DNA from: Ichthyophthirius multifiliis
Taxonomy: Eukaryota; Ciliophora; Oligohymenophorea; Hymenostomatida
Direction of reading: 5' to 3'
Length of the DNA: 64,000 nucleotides
Assembly (NCBI RefSeq): GCF_000220395.1
Contig: NW_004086057.1
Location: forward strand, 1-64,000
Shown here piece after piece: positions 37,806-52,607 of this stretch. The position numbers were made by a program, and so were the translations under genes. The first letter of the stretch is position 1. Each line of letters starts with the position of its first letter. The notes under the pieces are model-generated. The model was not told the DNA's origin, did not search any database, and was given only the letters and a program-made list of their open reading frames with translations.

Positions 37806-39869
37806 TCATTATTATTTTAAGAAAAACAGATCTAATAAATGTCTTGTTGCAGAATTTAAATTAGTTCCTGTATAATTGATATCATGTGTTCTCCCTTTAT
37901 TATTTTAGAAAAGGTTTCTTACTTATTTTGCTAATACTTTTCCTAACTCTACACCCCATTAATCAAAACTATTTATATCCCATAAAAATCCTTTTTTTAT
38001 TGATTTTATTACAATAAATAATATAAAAAAATACCTTCAACTGCTGTTCTATGTTCGTATAAAGCTAATAATTATCCACAAGTATAAGGATTTAATTCTG
38101 TAAATAATAAAGATAGTGAAGGCTTATCTCCTGGGAACAATTTATGACCTAAAAGTTCTTCGTGCACTTTTTCATCTTTTAATTCATCTAATATCTTTCC
38201 ACAAGCTAATGCATCAGGCTTTTATATTATTTGAAAAAAAAAAACTTAAATATTTACAAAAAAAAAAAAAAATACTTAAGAAAAGAAATTGCTCATAAGT
38301 TCTTCATGATTACTTACTGATTCACCTTAAAGTTAAATAGGATTCTAAGATTTGCAAAAGCCAATAAATTCACAAGGAATAGTTCTACCTTAATGTAATA
38401 ATTAATAAAAACTATGTTGTCCTAAAAATTAATTATTGCTTTTTAAATGAAAAAAATAAAAAATAACCATTTGTTCCAGGTTCTCCAAAATTAACTACAG
38501 TGGTTTAATAATCTAAATTTTCTCCTTTCAAATTCACTCTTTTTCCATTTGATTCCATATCCAATTATTATACATGGGGAACAAATTTACACAAAGCCTA
38601 ACAATAAGGTAAAATAGCTCTCGAATTAAAATCTTTAATCGTAGTATTATAAAATCCTACCATTCCAAGAAGTAAAGATAAATTTCCTTTTACATTTTTT
38701 ACTTAAGAAAAATTCTCATCAATATTATGAGCTCCTTTTAAAAAACTTTCCATATAATCAAAACCGAAAACAAATGATAAAGGTAGCATTCCAATTGCAC
38801 TCCATACTGAATATCTACCTCCTACCCAATCCCAAAATCCGAAAACTTTATCAGAACCTATTCCGAATTTAAATGTGTCAGTAAGATTTGTAGATGCAGC
38901 ACACATATGATGATTTACAAGATTTTTTATTTCTTCTTCTGTTTATAAACTTTTACCTTTATTTTTATTTGATCATTTTTATTTATAGTTATATTAAAAA
39001 AACCTAATTTTATGTGATGTTCAACTAACCAATTTCTACATGTTCTGGCATTTAACATTGTTTCTGCAGTAGTGAATGTTTTTGAGTTTATAACGAACAT
39101 TGTTTCCTCAGGATTTAAATCTTCTATTGCTCTTGCAAAATCTATAGGATCAACATTTGCTAGGAATCTATTTTATTCAATAATAAATTAACTTTATTTT
39201 TGTTTGTTTGAAAAAAAACAAAATAAACCTAAGTTTTCTTCCATTTGATCTTTTTTAAGCTTCTGGATGAGAACGAAGGGCTTCATAAACAAATTCAATT
39301 GAAAGATAAGAACCACCTATTCCTATAATAACTAGATTTTTTATAGATTTTCCTGTTAATCCTTTTAACACACTTGATCTAAGCTCCTCTGTAAATTTCA
39401 TTATGTTATTAAGTACTTAATGGACATCTTCGACTAACGTTTTTACCTTCAAATTATATATTTTAACCTTATTAGGCTCCTAAAGCAGTATGGAGAACTG
39501 CTTCTTTTTTCTGTACAGTTTATTTTTTCCTTTATTTTGTTTTTCGTTTTTTGTTTATTTTTTAATTATTTTACTACCATTGAACATTTTTTATATACTT
39601 TAGTAGATTCCTGAATCTAGAGCTAATTATTAAAATAAATCTAATTACTTAAATGTCTATTTTTTCATGTGTTAAATCAAGTATTATGTTATTATATTCA
39701 AATACTAATTGCTTTTTATTTGTTTGTTTATTTATTAATTTATATTTTTATTTTTTACCTCATTTCTATTATTGTCTTAAAGAAGTTACCTCAAATGTGT
39801 CTTTGAAAGAATTTTTCGTTCATATTCTTCTAAAGCTTTCCAAAGTTATTTTCTTGATTTTTTTTACAT
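37806..39869 (-). CDS. GPI: Glucose-6-phosphate isomerase
   Basis: Minus strand from ATG 39869 to TGA 37806-37808. Converts glucose-6-phosphate to fructose-6-phosphate in glycolysis and gluconeogenesis. Family blocks in order: [23 protein letters not shown] plus KINCTEK and [69 protein letters not shown] (sugar-phosphate-binding SKTFTT), [20 protein letters not shown] (PGI signature), [22 protein letters not shown], and [20 protein letters not shown] near the C-terminus. Several ~45-60 nt introns are present (e.g. 39530-39577). The 3' two thirds are clean. In the 5' part, four T-runs (on the plus strand) at 39440-39444, 39505-39510, 39523-39528 and 39660-39665 each appear one base too long for the conserved frame; see findings. 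The gene otherwise looks functional. Confidence 0.95.
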
Positions 39870-40687
39870 TTGGCTAATTTATTATCTAAAATATTTGTAA
39901 GACTAAAAAGCTAAAAACATTTTTTATTTATTTTCTATTTGAAATATTTGTTAATATGAAAAAAAAAAAAATTATTTTGGAATTTTTTTTTTTATTTATA
40001 AAAATAAAATCTTATATTTGTAAATATGATATACTTTTTTATTCAAAGTATTAATTATATTTATTTTTATTTAAAATGTATATTAATAAGTTAACATAAG
40101 CTTAATTTTTATTTTTAATAAATTAATATAATATAAACAAATAACATTTTTTAAAAATTCTTATTTTTATATTTCTAAAATATTATAAATAAATATGTAA
40201 TAATATAATATATATATTTTATAATAATAATATTTTTATTATAATTGTTATAAAAACAAATTATATTTAAATTTTCTAACATTTTTATTTATTTATTATT
40301 ATAACTTTATATAAAAGTTATTAGCTTTATTTTTTTATAATTTGATAATTAAATAAAATAAGGATTTAAATGTTAATGATTTTTTATAAAAAATAAAGTT
40401 TTATATCTTTTTTTTATAATATATTATAATATTTTTTAATAATATAGAAAATCAATTTTTAAAGACAATTTTTTTTAAAAAAACAAAATGATTAAATTAT
40501 TATTATGTTAATGTTAATGTTAGAAATAATGGCATCATTAAATAAATAATAGCGTTTATATGTTTTTTTTTTAAAAAGTTTTTTTATTTTTAAGCTATAA
40601 AAAATGATATTAACTTTTTTAAAAAATATTAGAAAAACTAAAATATATTTTTTTATATATTTAAAATATAGATTATTAAATAAAAAA
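39870..40687. other. Divergent intergenic region
   Basis: Promoter side of both PGI (-) and the dynein gene (+). A/T-rich with T-tracts; an ATG at 40488 opens a short frame rich in Cys/Gln that does not connect to the dynein reading frame. No other feature recognised. Confidence 0.55.
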
Positions 40688-43600
40688 ATGAATAATTAAA
40701 ATAAATTATAAAAATAAAACATTTAAAGCAATTTAAATATAAGAAATAATTCAACTCCTCTATTACATTAAAATGTTAATTTATAAAATACCTTTGAAAA
40801 TATTCCAGATTAAACAATTGAAACAATTAATGCCATTTAACTATTAAGGCAAAAATATCCTTCAATAAAATCATCATATAAAGTATTTTATTTTAAAAAA
40901 TATTATAAAATTAACCATAAAAATATTAATTTCTTGAAAAAAGATTAATAGAAATAAATATTCTGCTTCTTAAGCTTGTTTAAGTATTTATAATGGCTAA
41001 TATGAGAATAATTTTAATAGATAAGATACAAATGTGATTCTAAAATTAAATGCAAATAAAGTTATTTCTAATATATATTAATAATAATAATAATAGCCTC
41101 TAGAAGTAAATAAAATATATTTTGAATAAACAAAAAAACATAAAGAAGAGAAACTTCTAAAAACATAATCTTTTCTAAAACTTCCAAACATAAATTAATT
41201 ACCCAAAAATATCATTAAAAATCATAGAATTCATAATTTGCTTTATAATTCAGAAAGAATATAATAAGATTTAAATAAATAACCTTCGTCTTCTTATCGA
41301 CAAAATACATTATATAATATAAGTAAATCAGGGCTTTAGTTTAATAAAAATAAAGTCAAATAAAAATTGTAAGGTTAAATAAACCAAGTCAATTATTATC
41401 AAAATAAAGACTCTTATCTTATAAAAATGCCTTCACTTTCTTAAATATAAGTAAAATATTACATATATATTAAATATTTTAATAAATAAAAAAGGTTTAT
41501 TCTCTTGATTTTTTTGATGAATGCAATGTAAATGATGAAAATCCTTTAAAAATGTTAGAAAAAGGACCAGTTTTAGGTTATTCTAAATGGATTGATTTAA
41601 GTGGAAAAATTTAATGGAAACAATGTCAAATTATTAATTATGATTCATAAAAGTAAAAGTTTCTTATTTAATGGTAAATGAGTAAAAATACCAAATATGT
41701 AAAAAAAACTTTAGTTAATGAAAACTATTATATAAATATTTAAGGTTAGTAAAATAAATTTATTATATGAGTTTGAAAGTTAAGAATAAGGAAATTTAAG
41801 ATATCAAAAAGCTTTACAAAAGAGAAATTAATATATTAATTTTTTATAAATGTAAAAATCAGCAGATGAAAATTAAAGTACTATTATTAATTTTCATAAA
41901 AGTTCAATGCTTGCTATAATATAAAGGTTAATATAATTAATTTTTATAAAATTAAATAATGTTTAATAGTATTTTTATTTATGATAATCAATACTTTTTT
42001 GAAATATATGAAGAGACTTTAATAAACGATATTTTGAAATGGTTTAAATATGAAGTTATTAAATTTGTTTATTAAATTAGTTAAGTTTAAAGCTTATATT
42101 AGTATTATTAAAAATACTATATTTAAGGAATCACTGATAAGTATAAAAATTTTAAGTTATATTTGTATGAAATTAAAGAATATAGTAATATACTTAATAA
42201 TTAATAAGAATTATAGTAAAGTTAATAAAATGAATTAGATTAAAAAATATTTTATACAGAATTAAATTAATAAATAAATTCTAATAATATTAATAATTTA
42301 GAATAAGATAAAAAATAAATAAATAAAATTATTATTTGTAAAAGTATTTATGTTTAAAATGATTCTTATGTAGAATACATAAAAAGCTTTTTTAAAAAAG
42401 ATATGATATTATCTTAAAATTAAAAATACTAAATTGTAAAAATTGTTTTACCTAAGGTATTTTTAGTCTTTTTTTTATAAAATATGTTTTAATTTATTTA
42501 TATAAAAAAAGATAACTCATTTTATTAAAGAATTATGCGATTTTAAAATTTTTAAAGATTTAAAAAAGTTAGATTGTACAAATTATAAATAAGATACTTT
42601 ACAAAGCATTTAAAGTATTTTTTTTTATTTTTTATTTTTTTTCAGTAATTAAAATATAACTTATTTATTAATAAATAAAAATAAGATTTAAAAGAATAAT
42701 TTTAAAAATAAATTCAAATCATATCAAGATTATTTGATAAAATAATAGTAAATAATACTTTTTTATAATTCAAAATTTATTTAAATAAAAGGCTGCCTTG
42801 CATGAAATGGATAAAGATCATTTTAAATAATTATATATTTAGAATTTAAATGTTAGACAGAATGAAAATATATATAAAAAAATAAAATAAAGATGTGTAA
42901 TAATGTATAATTTAAAATATAAATGAATAAATCTTATTATTATTATTTTAAATAAAAAATTTAAAGTTCGAGTCTTTTAATTTATAGCTTTATTTAAATA
43001 TGTTTAAATTAATCTTTGAAATAAGTGTATTGTTTTTTTTAATAATATTATGAAATTTTGCCTTTAGAAAGAATGGATGAAGCTCTTTTGTAAAAAATAT
43101 ATCCCTAATTTGGATTAAAAAGATAATAAATATAATAATAAAATAACAATTAATATAAAAATATATAAAATATGATTTATTTATAAAATGACAATGAAAT
43201 AAAATAAAATTAAGTTAAAATAAATTAATTAAGATAAAATTATTTTTTTACAGAAATTAAATATATAGTAAATGATGAATAAAAAAATTAAAATTAAATG
43301 AATCTTTAATCCTAATAATATAAAGATTATATTATTATTTTATCATTATATAAAATATTAATGAGTAATTTTACTGGATGTAAAATATATATATATAAAC
43401 ATATATATTTTCATATATAATTAATTAAAAATATAGAATAAAAATTTAATTTGAAAAATTTAACTTTTGAATAATTAAGAATTAAGCCAATTTTTAAATT
43501 GGAAATAAATTTTTTATCAGAATCTTAAATCTTAAAATAAATAAAAAAATAATACTAAATAAATTTATGTGATAATAAATTTTATTTTGAAAAAATACTT

Positions 43601-46600
43601 GATGAAAATCGTAGAAAAATATATGATTTTTAAAATTTACTATTAAAAGATATTATATATGATATTGCAAGTAGAAATTTTTTGGAAATAGAAATTTCAG
43701 AATTAGAGAAAATCAAATTAAACAAAAATATTTGCTATTAAAAATTTAAATTTTTTGATTTAAATTTATATATAACTTAAATTAATCCTCCTTTGTAAAA
43801 TTTTGAGGAAAGTTTTGTTTCTATGTTCGAGAGTACAGTTTAAAATTTAGGAAATTTAAAATATTTATAGTTAAATAAAGACGATAAATAAGAATTATTA
43901 TTTAAAAGTAAGGAAATAAAAGATTATAACAATGAATTTTAAGAAAATGTTCAAGAATTCTTAATTTGGATTTTTTTCCCTGTTTATGCTTTTATGCTAA
44001 TTTTATTTAGATTTGAATTTTATTTACTATATAATATTAAATATGAATAATATTTATTAAATGAAATCAAAAATAATGTAAAAAATAAATATTTAAAAAA
44101 ATAAATAAAAATATAGAATTTAAATAATATATTTGATGAAATAGAAAAATTAAAATAAGATAAGAAGTTTATTTAAGAAACATTACCAAAAGATGTAAAT
44201 TTGGGATTTTTTGTAATTTGTATTAAATTATGGAAAAATACTATAATTTAAGAAATAAATAAATAAATAACATTTATTTAAAATAAACTTGTAGAAAAGT
44301 TTGAATAATGCCTAATAGAAATCTAAAAATTAAATGGAGAAATGTAACATTTATTAAATGTAGAACCTTAAACAATTAGAGAATATATTAAAATGAATTA
44401 ATATTTGAACGGATAAACAATATTATGTCAATTATTGGCTTTTGAAAATTATATTTAAATGTCTCATATTATTTAAGAAAAATTAGAGGAATATTTTATT
44501 GATATTACTTTATATTTAGGTTAAAGCCTTGTTACTAATAATCTATTAAACAATATTTAAAATGCAAAAGTATATTATAAATATAAATAAATATATATAT
44601 ATATATATATATATTTATTTTTTTGAAAATAAAAATATAGGTTGTTAAAGAATTTAAATAAAAAGAGCAAAAATCTAAATTTTAAAAAATACATATTGAA
44701 AAATAAAAATAATTAATAAAAGATTTATAAAATCTAGGATAAAAAATTAAAGTGTTTTAATAAATAAATAATATTGAATTAGCTTTTTAATGTTCAACAG
44801 ATAGTGAAAAAATTATGAATTAATTGGAAGATCTTAAAGCAAAATTACAAGAAGCAGAATATGAATAAATTAATCTAGATATAGTATATTAAAATGAATT
44901 TTATGAAAAAATATAAATAGATAATACTATAAATAATTTTAGTTTTTATGACAAATTATGGAAATATGTTAGTGAATGGAAATATGTAATTTAAATATAA
45001 AATATTTAATATTTAAAATAAAAAGAAAAAGAAAATTGGTTACAAAAACCTCTTATTTTTAGTAGTTCAAATTCCATAAATTAAAGCGATATGAAAGAAA
45101 TGGCTGAACTAATAGAAAATGGATAAAAAGTACTATTATAAGTAGAAGAATATTTTTAAGAAAATAATAAAGGATTATATTAAATATGTGAACATATAAG
45201 TTCTTAAATTCAAGAATTCGAACATGTTGTTGATTTATTAATTTAAGTCCAAGACGATTCGTTTAAACTAGAACATTGGATTGTATATTTTTATTTTTTC
45301 TTAAATTTTTAATTATTTTAAAAAAAGAAAATATTTGAAGTTATGTATCCTTAAAATGAAGAGAAAAGATAAAAAATAAATTAGCTTGCACTTTCTAATC
45401 AATTAACTTTAGAAATTTTACTATAAGATGATATTTTAGGTAATTTAGCTTATGTAGAAAAAATTTCAAGGGTATTTATTTATTTTTTTATTATGAAAAT
45501 AAAATAAAAAAAAATTCTGTTTATATATTTATATCAACAAAAAACAAAACAAAACAATAATTTTTTATATTTAATACAATAATTTTTTATATTTTTAAAA
45601 AAAAAAAAAAAAGACTGCAAGAAAAGAACATAAAATTCATTAAAGTATACTTTAGATTGAAAATTAATTAAAAGATATAAATTATTATTTAGTAGATTAT
45701 TATGGAATTTTTATGATTAAAGACATAAAAAAATAACTTTTGACTTTAATAAATTAACAATCTGAAATTTAAGAAATGATTAACAATAAAAATTATTAAA
45801 AAGAAGATTTTTTTGTTAGATTAGGAGAAATTTTTTATGTAATAACTAATGCAAGTAAAGTAATGAAAGATATTTAAAAAATATAAGATAAATTAATTAG
45901 ATTTTACCCTATTTTTAGATTCAAAAGGAACCTATTTTATTTAAAAGAATTTAATCTATTATTTAATAGATCTAAAGATAGCATATCTAATATTATTGAT
46001 GAGTTAGGGAAATATGGGATGTCTTGTTTTATTAATATTTTTATAAAAAACGAAGATAATAAATCATATTAAGAATAATTTAAATGTAAAATAAAATATA
46101 ATATATTATATATTTAAATTAAAAATATATATTAAAAAAAGAAAGATTTAAAACAGCATTAAATATTTTAAATAAAATCGAGAATAATTTAGATGTTTTA
46201 ATAAAACCAATAAGAAATACATGCGGTAGATATTATTTTTTAAATCAAGATTAGATTCTAAATTTATGCTCTTGCATTTTTACACCTTCTGAGTTTTTTA
46301 ATAATATCAAAAAGCTTTTTCCTGGAATAATTCAAGCAGAAATACAAGAAAGTAAAGTAGATTACAATGGATAAATAATTTAATATTAATTAACAAAGGT
46401 TTTTAATGAAAATTTGGAAGTAATAAATTTGGAAGAATATAAAATTTTATATAATCTATAAGAATTCGAAGAACCTCCAACATTTAGTTTAGTTAAAGAT
46501 TTAGAAAATTTTACAAAAAAAAGTATTCAAAAATAAATTTAAAATTACTTTAAAATGTTAACTGGATTTTCTTATAATTATATAAAAATGTGGAATTTAG

Positions 46601-49199
46601 TTGCAAATAAATTAATTTTATTTTAAGTCTTATTTCTTGTGAATAATATTATTTTTTTTCATGATTTAAGTACTTTACTAATTACTTCATTTTAAGATTA
46701 AAATGACGAAAAATATCAAAATTTAAACTTTTTTAAGTAATAAATAATGCTTTAGCAATAAAAGTTTATTTTATAAATGTTTAATGTTAATAAAGTTTTA
46801 ATTTCTAAAGAATAATATATGCTTTAATGTTAGTTTTTATTATAAATTAATTACCATATTGACATTTTAAATTATTTTTTAGAAAAATAAGTGTTCTCTA
46901 TTCATTCTTTTGAATATTTAATTTTACCTAAAGTAAATAATATTATATATTTAATATTTTAATTTTTTTTTTTTGAACTAAAAAAAAAAAAAGTTTTCTC
47001 TAGAAATAAATTGTTAAGAAATGTAGAAAAATAATAATTAATAATATATAAATGATATAATTATAAAAACATAACAAATTGCACTAAATGAAATTCAAGA
47101 AATAGAAATAAATCCCAACTATGAACAAATATTAAAAATATCTGATAAAAGTGATTTTTTAAAAGTATTTAATGGAAAAGAATTCTAAGTAATTCTCCAA
47201 ACATTTAGCTTTAAACTATAATATTCTTATGAAATAACCACTTAATAACCTTTATACGTATTTTCAGTAAATAATGACTAACTATTAATAAAAATAGCCC
47301 AATCTATTCAAAACTGGGAAGGAGTAGTATTATTCGGTTAAAAAAGTTCAGGTAAATATCAAATATGTAAATCTTTAAGCATTTTAATGGGAAAAGCATT
47401 TTTTGAATGGGACTTTTCGGGAGAAAATACTGAAAAAAAATAAGGAGAAATTATTAATTTATTAATTGGAGGTTGCTTATAGGGTGGATATTGGCTTTTT
47501 TTGTAAAATTTTCATTTATTTTCTCCAGGAATTTATAGTACTTTAAGTTAGATTATTTTTTATATTCGAAAAACTGTAATTTTTTTATTTTATTTTTAAT
47601 GTTTTTTTTTTAAAAAAAAAGGTTTTTTAAGGTTTTAGGAGTTTTAGTTTTATGGAATTTAGTTTTAATATTTAGAGTGAAAATTTAGGGATTTTCGGAG
47701 GATTTTTTTAAAAAAGAAAAGCAGTTGAATTTCCATAAGGAGTTTTGGAAAACTTTCGTATTTTGAGTGTAGAAGGGGTGAATGTGGAAATTATATTAAA
47801 TTCTTTTCTTTTTTTAATGGGATTTAAAAATGACGAAAAGGCTTCTATAGCGAAAAAATTGCTTTTTATATTTGATTTTATTGATTATTAGTGGGAAAAT
47901 GAAGGATTCTCTTAAAATAGAAATCCTTATATTAAAATTTCATTAAGATAATTATGCAAAATTATGAAAAATGCACTTTTTTTACATAAATAGGTTAATA
48001 ATTAGTTGGATTAAGTGGCTATTTAGTGCTTATAAACTGCCGTTTTGGAAGGCTTTTAGAAAAAAGAAGTAATAAAAAATATTTTTAGTAACCTTTTTGA
48101 AAGAAACGAAGAAATTTAAATTATAAATAAGGAAACTTAGGAAATAATTGATAAATGTTTGTAAGAAAAAGATGTAAATTATAAAATTTAATTTGAAAAA
48201 TATTTACAATTAATGATTAGTTTTGTATAAAAAAATGAGAAGTTTATAATTTACGGAAATTCTTCTTCTAAAAAATCTACTTTAATAAATTTAATAGCAT
48301 ATATATATTCTAAAATAAAAAGTAAAAAAATTAAATTATTTATTTTTTATTTTATTTTTTAAAAAAAAAGATGAGAATTTTAATATAAATTGGATAAAAA
48401 TGGATTCTATATATACTGAAAATTTAATAGGAAAAATTGATTAAAAAAATAAAGTTTGGAAAAACGGATTTTTGGCATAAATAATAAACAATATGAATGA
48501 AGAAATAAATATGAAAAATTAAATTTTGAAAGAACTTTTAATTAAAGAAAGGACATTTTGTACTTTTCCAGCTAATGTTTCTTTAAAAAAATAAAAAATA
48601 AGTATTAATGATTGGATAATATTTGATATTCCTTAATAAATTTAAAAAGAATAAATTATTTTAATAGAAAAACTACTTAAAAAAATTACATTAATAGTTA
48701 AAATAATGAAGGACTTTTTTTAATTCCTGAATAGGTTTTTTGTATTTTCGAAGTAGAAAAATTTAAGAATTTCTCGCCTGATTTTTTAAATGAGAAAATG
48801 ATTTTTATAAATGAGGATGATTTTGGAGATTATTCAATCGAATTTTTATTTTGGATTAATAATTTAAAAAAAGGAAACTCTTATTTTGGAAAAATATATG
48901 ATTTCTTAAATTTACTTTTTTATTCATTTTTTAAATAAGATAATAATTTCTTTCCAATAAATAATAAATAAATGTTATTTAATTTTTTGAATTTTTTAGA
49001 AATTTTTATAAATGAATTAAGAAAATAATAAATTTCATGTGGATTGTATATAGAGGAAAAAAAAAAAACAAATATTAATTAAAAAAAAGAGGAAGAAGAT
49101 GATTAAATTCATATATAATTAAATAATATAAGTAAAAATAGTAGTTTAAGAAAAATGCATTAAAAAAAATTAAATAAAAGGTATGATTCTATTAATGAA

Positions 49200-49259
<60 letters not shown>

Positions 49260-52200
49260 CAAATAAATAATTTACATGATTTTAAAATTATTCATGAAGT
49301 TGAAAGTGTTTTTCTTTTTTCTTTTATTTATACATTTTTTGGTTAAAATAGTACCTTTTTGTATAATTTTTTGGAAAAATAAAAATAATAGTATATCAAT
49401 GCTTATAATTAATTTTATGGAGGTAATAATTATAAAGAAAATAATTTTGGGAATAAATTTTTTAGCAAAATTTAAAGTAATAATTTACATGATTATTGCT
49501 TTGATTTTACTAGATGTTAATGGGTTCTTTGGAATATTATTTAAATTTAAGAAAATGCATATATTTCCAATGATTTTGTTTAAAATATTATTGATAATAG
49601 AGAAATTATTAGGTATTTTATATTTATTTATTAATTTAAAATAATTTCTAGATTAAACCCTGATAGTTATGATATTATTTCTTAAAAAATAGAAGATAAT
49701 TAAGAAAATAACTATTTTTTAAATTACAATTAGTTCTATTTTGAAAGTTTGTCACACAAAATTTGCAATTATTTTACTAGTTTCGCTATTGCTTATAAAA
49801 AGCCTTTTTTCATTAATTCTTTATTTTAAAGCGGGTTATCTACTTTTGCAAAAAAAAAAGTAATAATTTTTTTTTTTTTTTATAAAAAAATAAAAATTGT
49901 AGATGTATTATCTTATGAAATAATAAGGATATTAATGTATTTTAGTTAATCTTTTTAAAAATATGACCTTAGAAGAATTTAATTATTAAATAGAAAAAAA
50001 ATTAATAAAGAAAAGTTAAAATACTCTGTTTCCTTTAAATTTTAAAAAAGCTATTATTTTTATTGATAATATAAATATGTGTTAAAACGAGTAAATTTTT
50101 TTAACAAAAATTAAATTAATTTATATTTTTTTATTGAAAAAAAAAAAAAGAGGACCTTCTGTTTTTGGAATCTTAAGATAACTTTTAGAACATAAAGGGT
50201 GGTATTCAAATCATAAGAATAGATATTTAAATATTGAAAACGCATAGTTTTGTAATCTATTTAATTTTTCAGAATTTGATAAAGATTCTTTTATGGAAAA
50301 TAAAATTCCAAATAGTTATTTAAGTAAATTAATGGTTTTTAATATAAGTTCTTATGATTAAAATGATGCTTTTTATATTTTTAAAAGTTATTTGTAGTAA
50401 GTATTTTTAAAAGACTGGAATTTTTTGGAAGATTTGGGATAAAAAATGGCTTTTTGTTTAAATTTTTATAAGAAAGAATTTTATTTTTTAGAAAAATATA
50501 AAAAAAGTAATTTTAATTTAAAAACTTTTTGCCGAATTTTTAGAAATTTAAACTTTTTTAATTTCGAAGAGAAAAACGAAACATAAATTAAAGAAATACT
50601 TTTTTTTGTTTTTTCTAATTAAATTACTTTTATCCAAACAACAAAATTCAATTTTTTATTTAAAAATTTGAATTTATATAAATATAATGAAACTTAATAA
50701 GAAAATAAAAATAATGATAATATTTTTATAAATAATTAATAAGATTTAAATGAAAATAATAATTAAAATGAATAATAAATAATTAATGAGAATTAATAAT
50801 TAATAAATCAAAACAAGTTAGAGAATAGTTAGAATTTAGGTATAATTAAGGATTAGGAAAATATAATAAATGACTAAAAAAAACATTTGGATAATAAAAA
50901 TAATTTAATAGTCAATATTTCAGACATAATAAGTGATGATAATATAAAAAATAATTAAAACATTTTTGAAAAAGAGAAAAATTAATTAACAGAATAAATT
51001 TATTTTGATTAAATAAAATAAATTGTTTTAAATGAAGAAGATTTTTTAAATAATTCTGATTTTAAAAAATTTTTCATTTAAAAATTATTAGATTATTAAC
51101 CAAATTAAGAAGAAAAAGATAAAAAACTATTATTTATAAATAAAAATATATTCTAAGAAGAAAAAAAATAAAACGAAAATAAGAAAACCCAATAACTTTT
51201 TGAAATAGAAGAAGACGAAGATGAACAAAACTACGAATTAGAAGATAAATAATAAGAAAATGATTAAAGTTTATTCTAAGAAAATGAAATTCTCCAATAT
51301 GACTATTTATTGAATAAAAACCCTGTTTTTTAAAACCTTTTTGATTTATTAAAGCTTTATTTTGATACTTAAATTAATTAGTTTTTAATTTCAAATCCTT
51401 TCAAAATTGAAATATTTGATTTCTTTAAGTAAAAATTAATATTAAGTTATAATAATGGTGATGATTTTTCTCAAAATCAAATACTTTTTTTTGAAGAAAG
51501 TTTAAGACTAATTTATTAAATATAAACAGAAAATAATAACTTTTTAGAATTAAAAGGATAAAAATAAGAAAATTTAGAAGATTTTTAATAAGAATATGGG
51601 TGTATTTTAGTCCATTTTATATGTTTTTTATTAAATATGAACTTTTATTATTTACCTGAAGATTCTAATTTTAAATTATTTATAACTGAAGTAGTTCAAA
51701 ATATGATTTTGGATTAAAAGAAAAGTATTGTTTTTGTAGAAAATATGGAAAATAAAAAAAATAAGATTTTCGATTATTTTAGGAAAACCTTTGATATATT
51801 GAGTATTTTAGAAAAAGAATAAATTTAATTTATTTTTGATAATTTAAAAAATAAAAAAAATAATATTTAAAAAGAGGAAGATTTTATAGAATTTTTTATT
51901 AAATAAATTCAAAATAGAATTACTTTTGTTAATTTTTTTAGCTAAAAAAATTAAAACTTCTCATTTTTAATTCAAAAAGTTAAAAAGTTTTATGAGAATA
52001 AAAACATTCCTTTTAAAAATTATAGTTTTGATTATTTTTCAAAATTCTTAAATGTTATTAAATCACTTTTTTAATAAAAAATTAAATTAAAATATGAAAA
52101 AGATAACTTCAGTGTACTTATTACAGTTCTTATTGATAAACAACTTTAATTTGAAGAATAAATCACTAATAAAAAATAAGAACATTGTTAAATTATAAAA

Positions 52201-52557
52201 TAAAAATAAAACCTAGAAAATATCATTTCAGATTCTCTTATTCTTTTTAATTAATTATAATAAGAAATTATTGAAACATAAAGTAAATTAAGTACACTTA
52301 ATGAGAAAATTGATAAACTTTAAAGAATTATGTAATAAACATAAAAATCTGAATCTAATTTGGCAAATGTAATTAAAGAAATTAATGAAATAAAACCAGA
52401 AAAATACAAAGAATATGTAAAATAAAATTAAATAAATATATTAAATATATATAAAAAAAAATAATAAATAAAATAAATATAATAAAAATTATAAATAAAA
52501 AAAAATATAATAAATAAAAAAATAATAATAAATATAATAAATTTAATAAATATAATA

Positions 52558-52607
<50 letters not shown>

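Noticed and set aside
37806-39869. PGI as a pseudogene
   Set aside because: Disturbances are confined to four homopolymer runs in 226 bp; all catalytic blocks and introns elsewhere are intact.
49276-49644. Hydrophobic 122-residue standard-code frame
   Set aside because: It is a shadow of the dynein gene, whose conserved frame here reads HDYCFDFTRCQWVLW.
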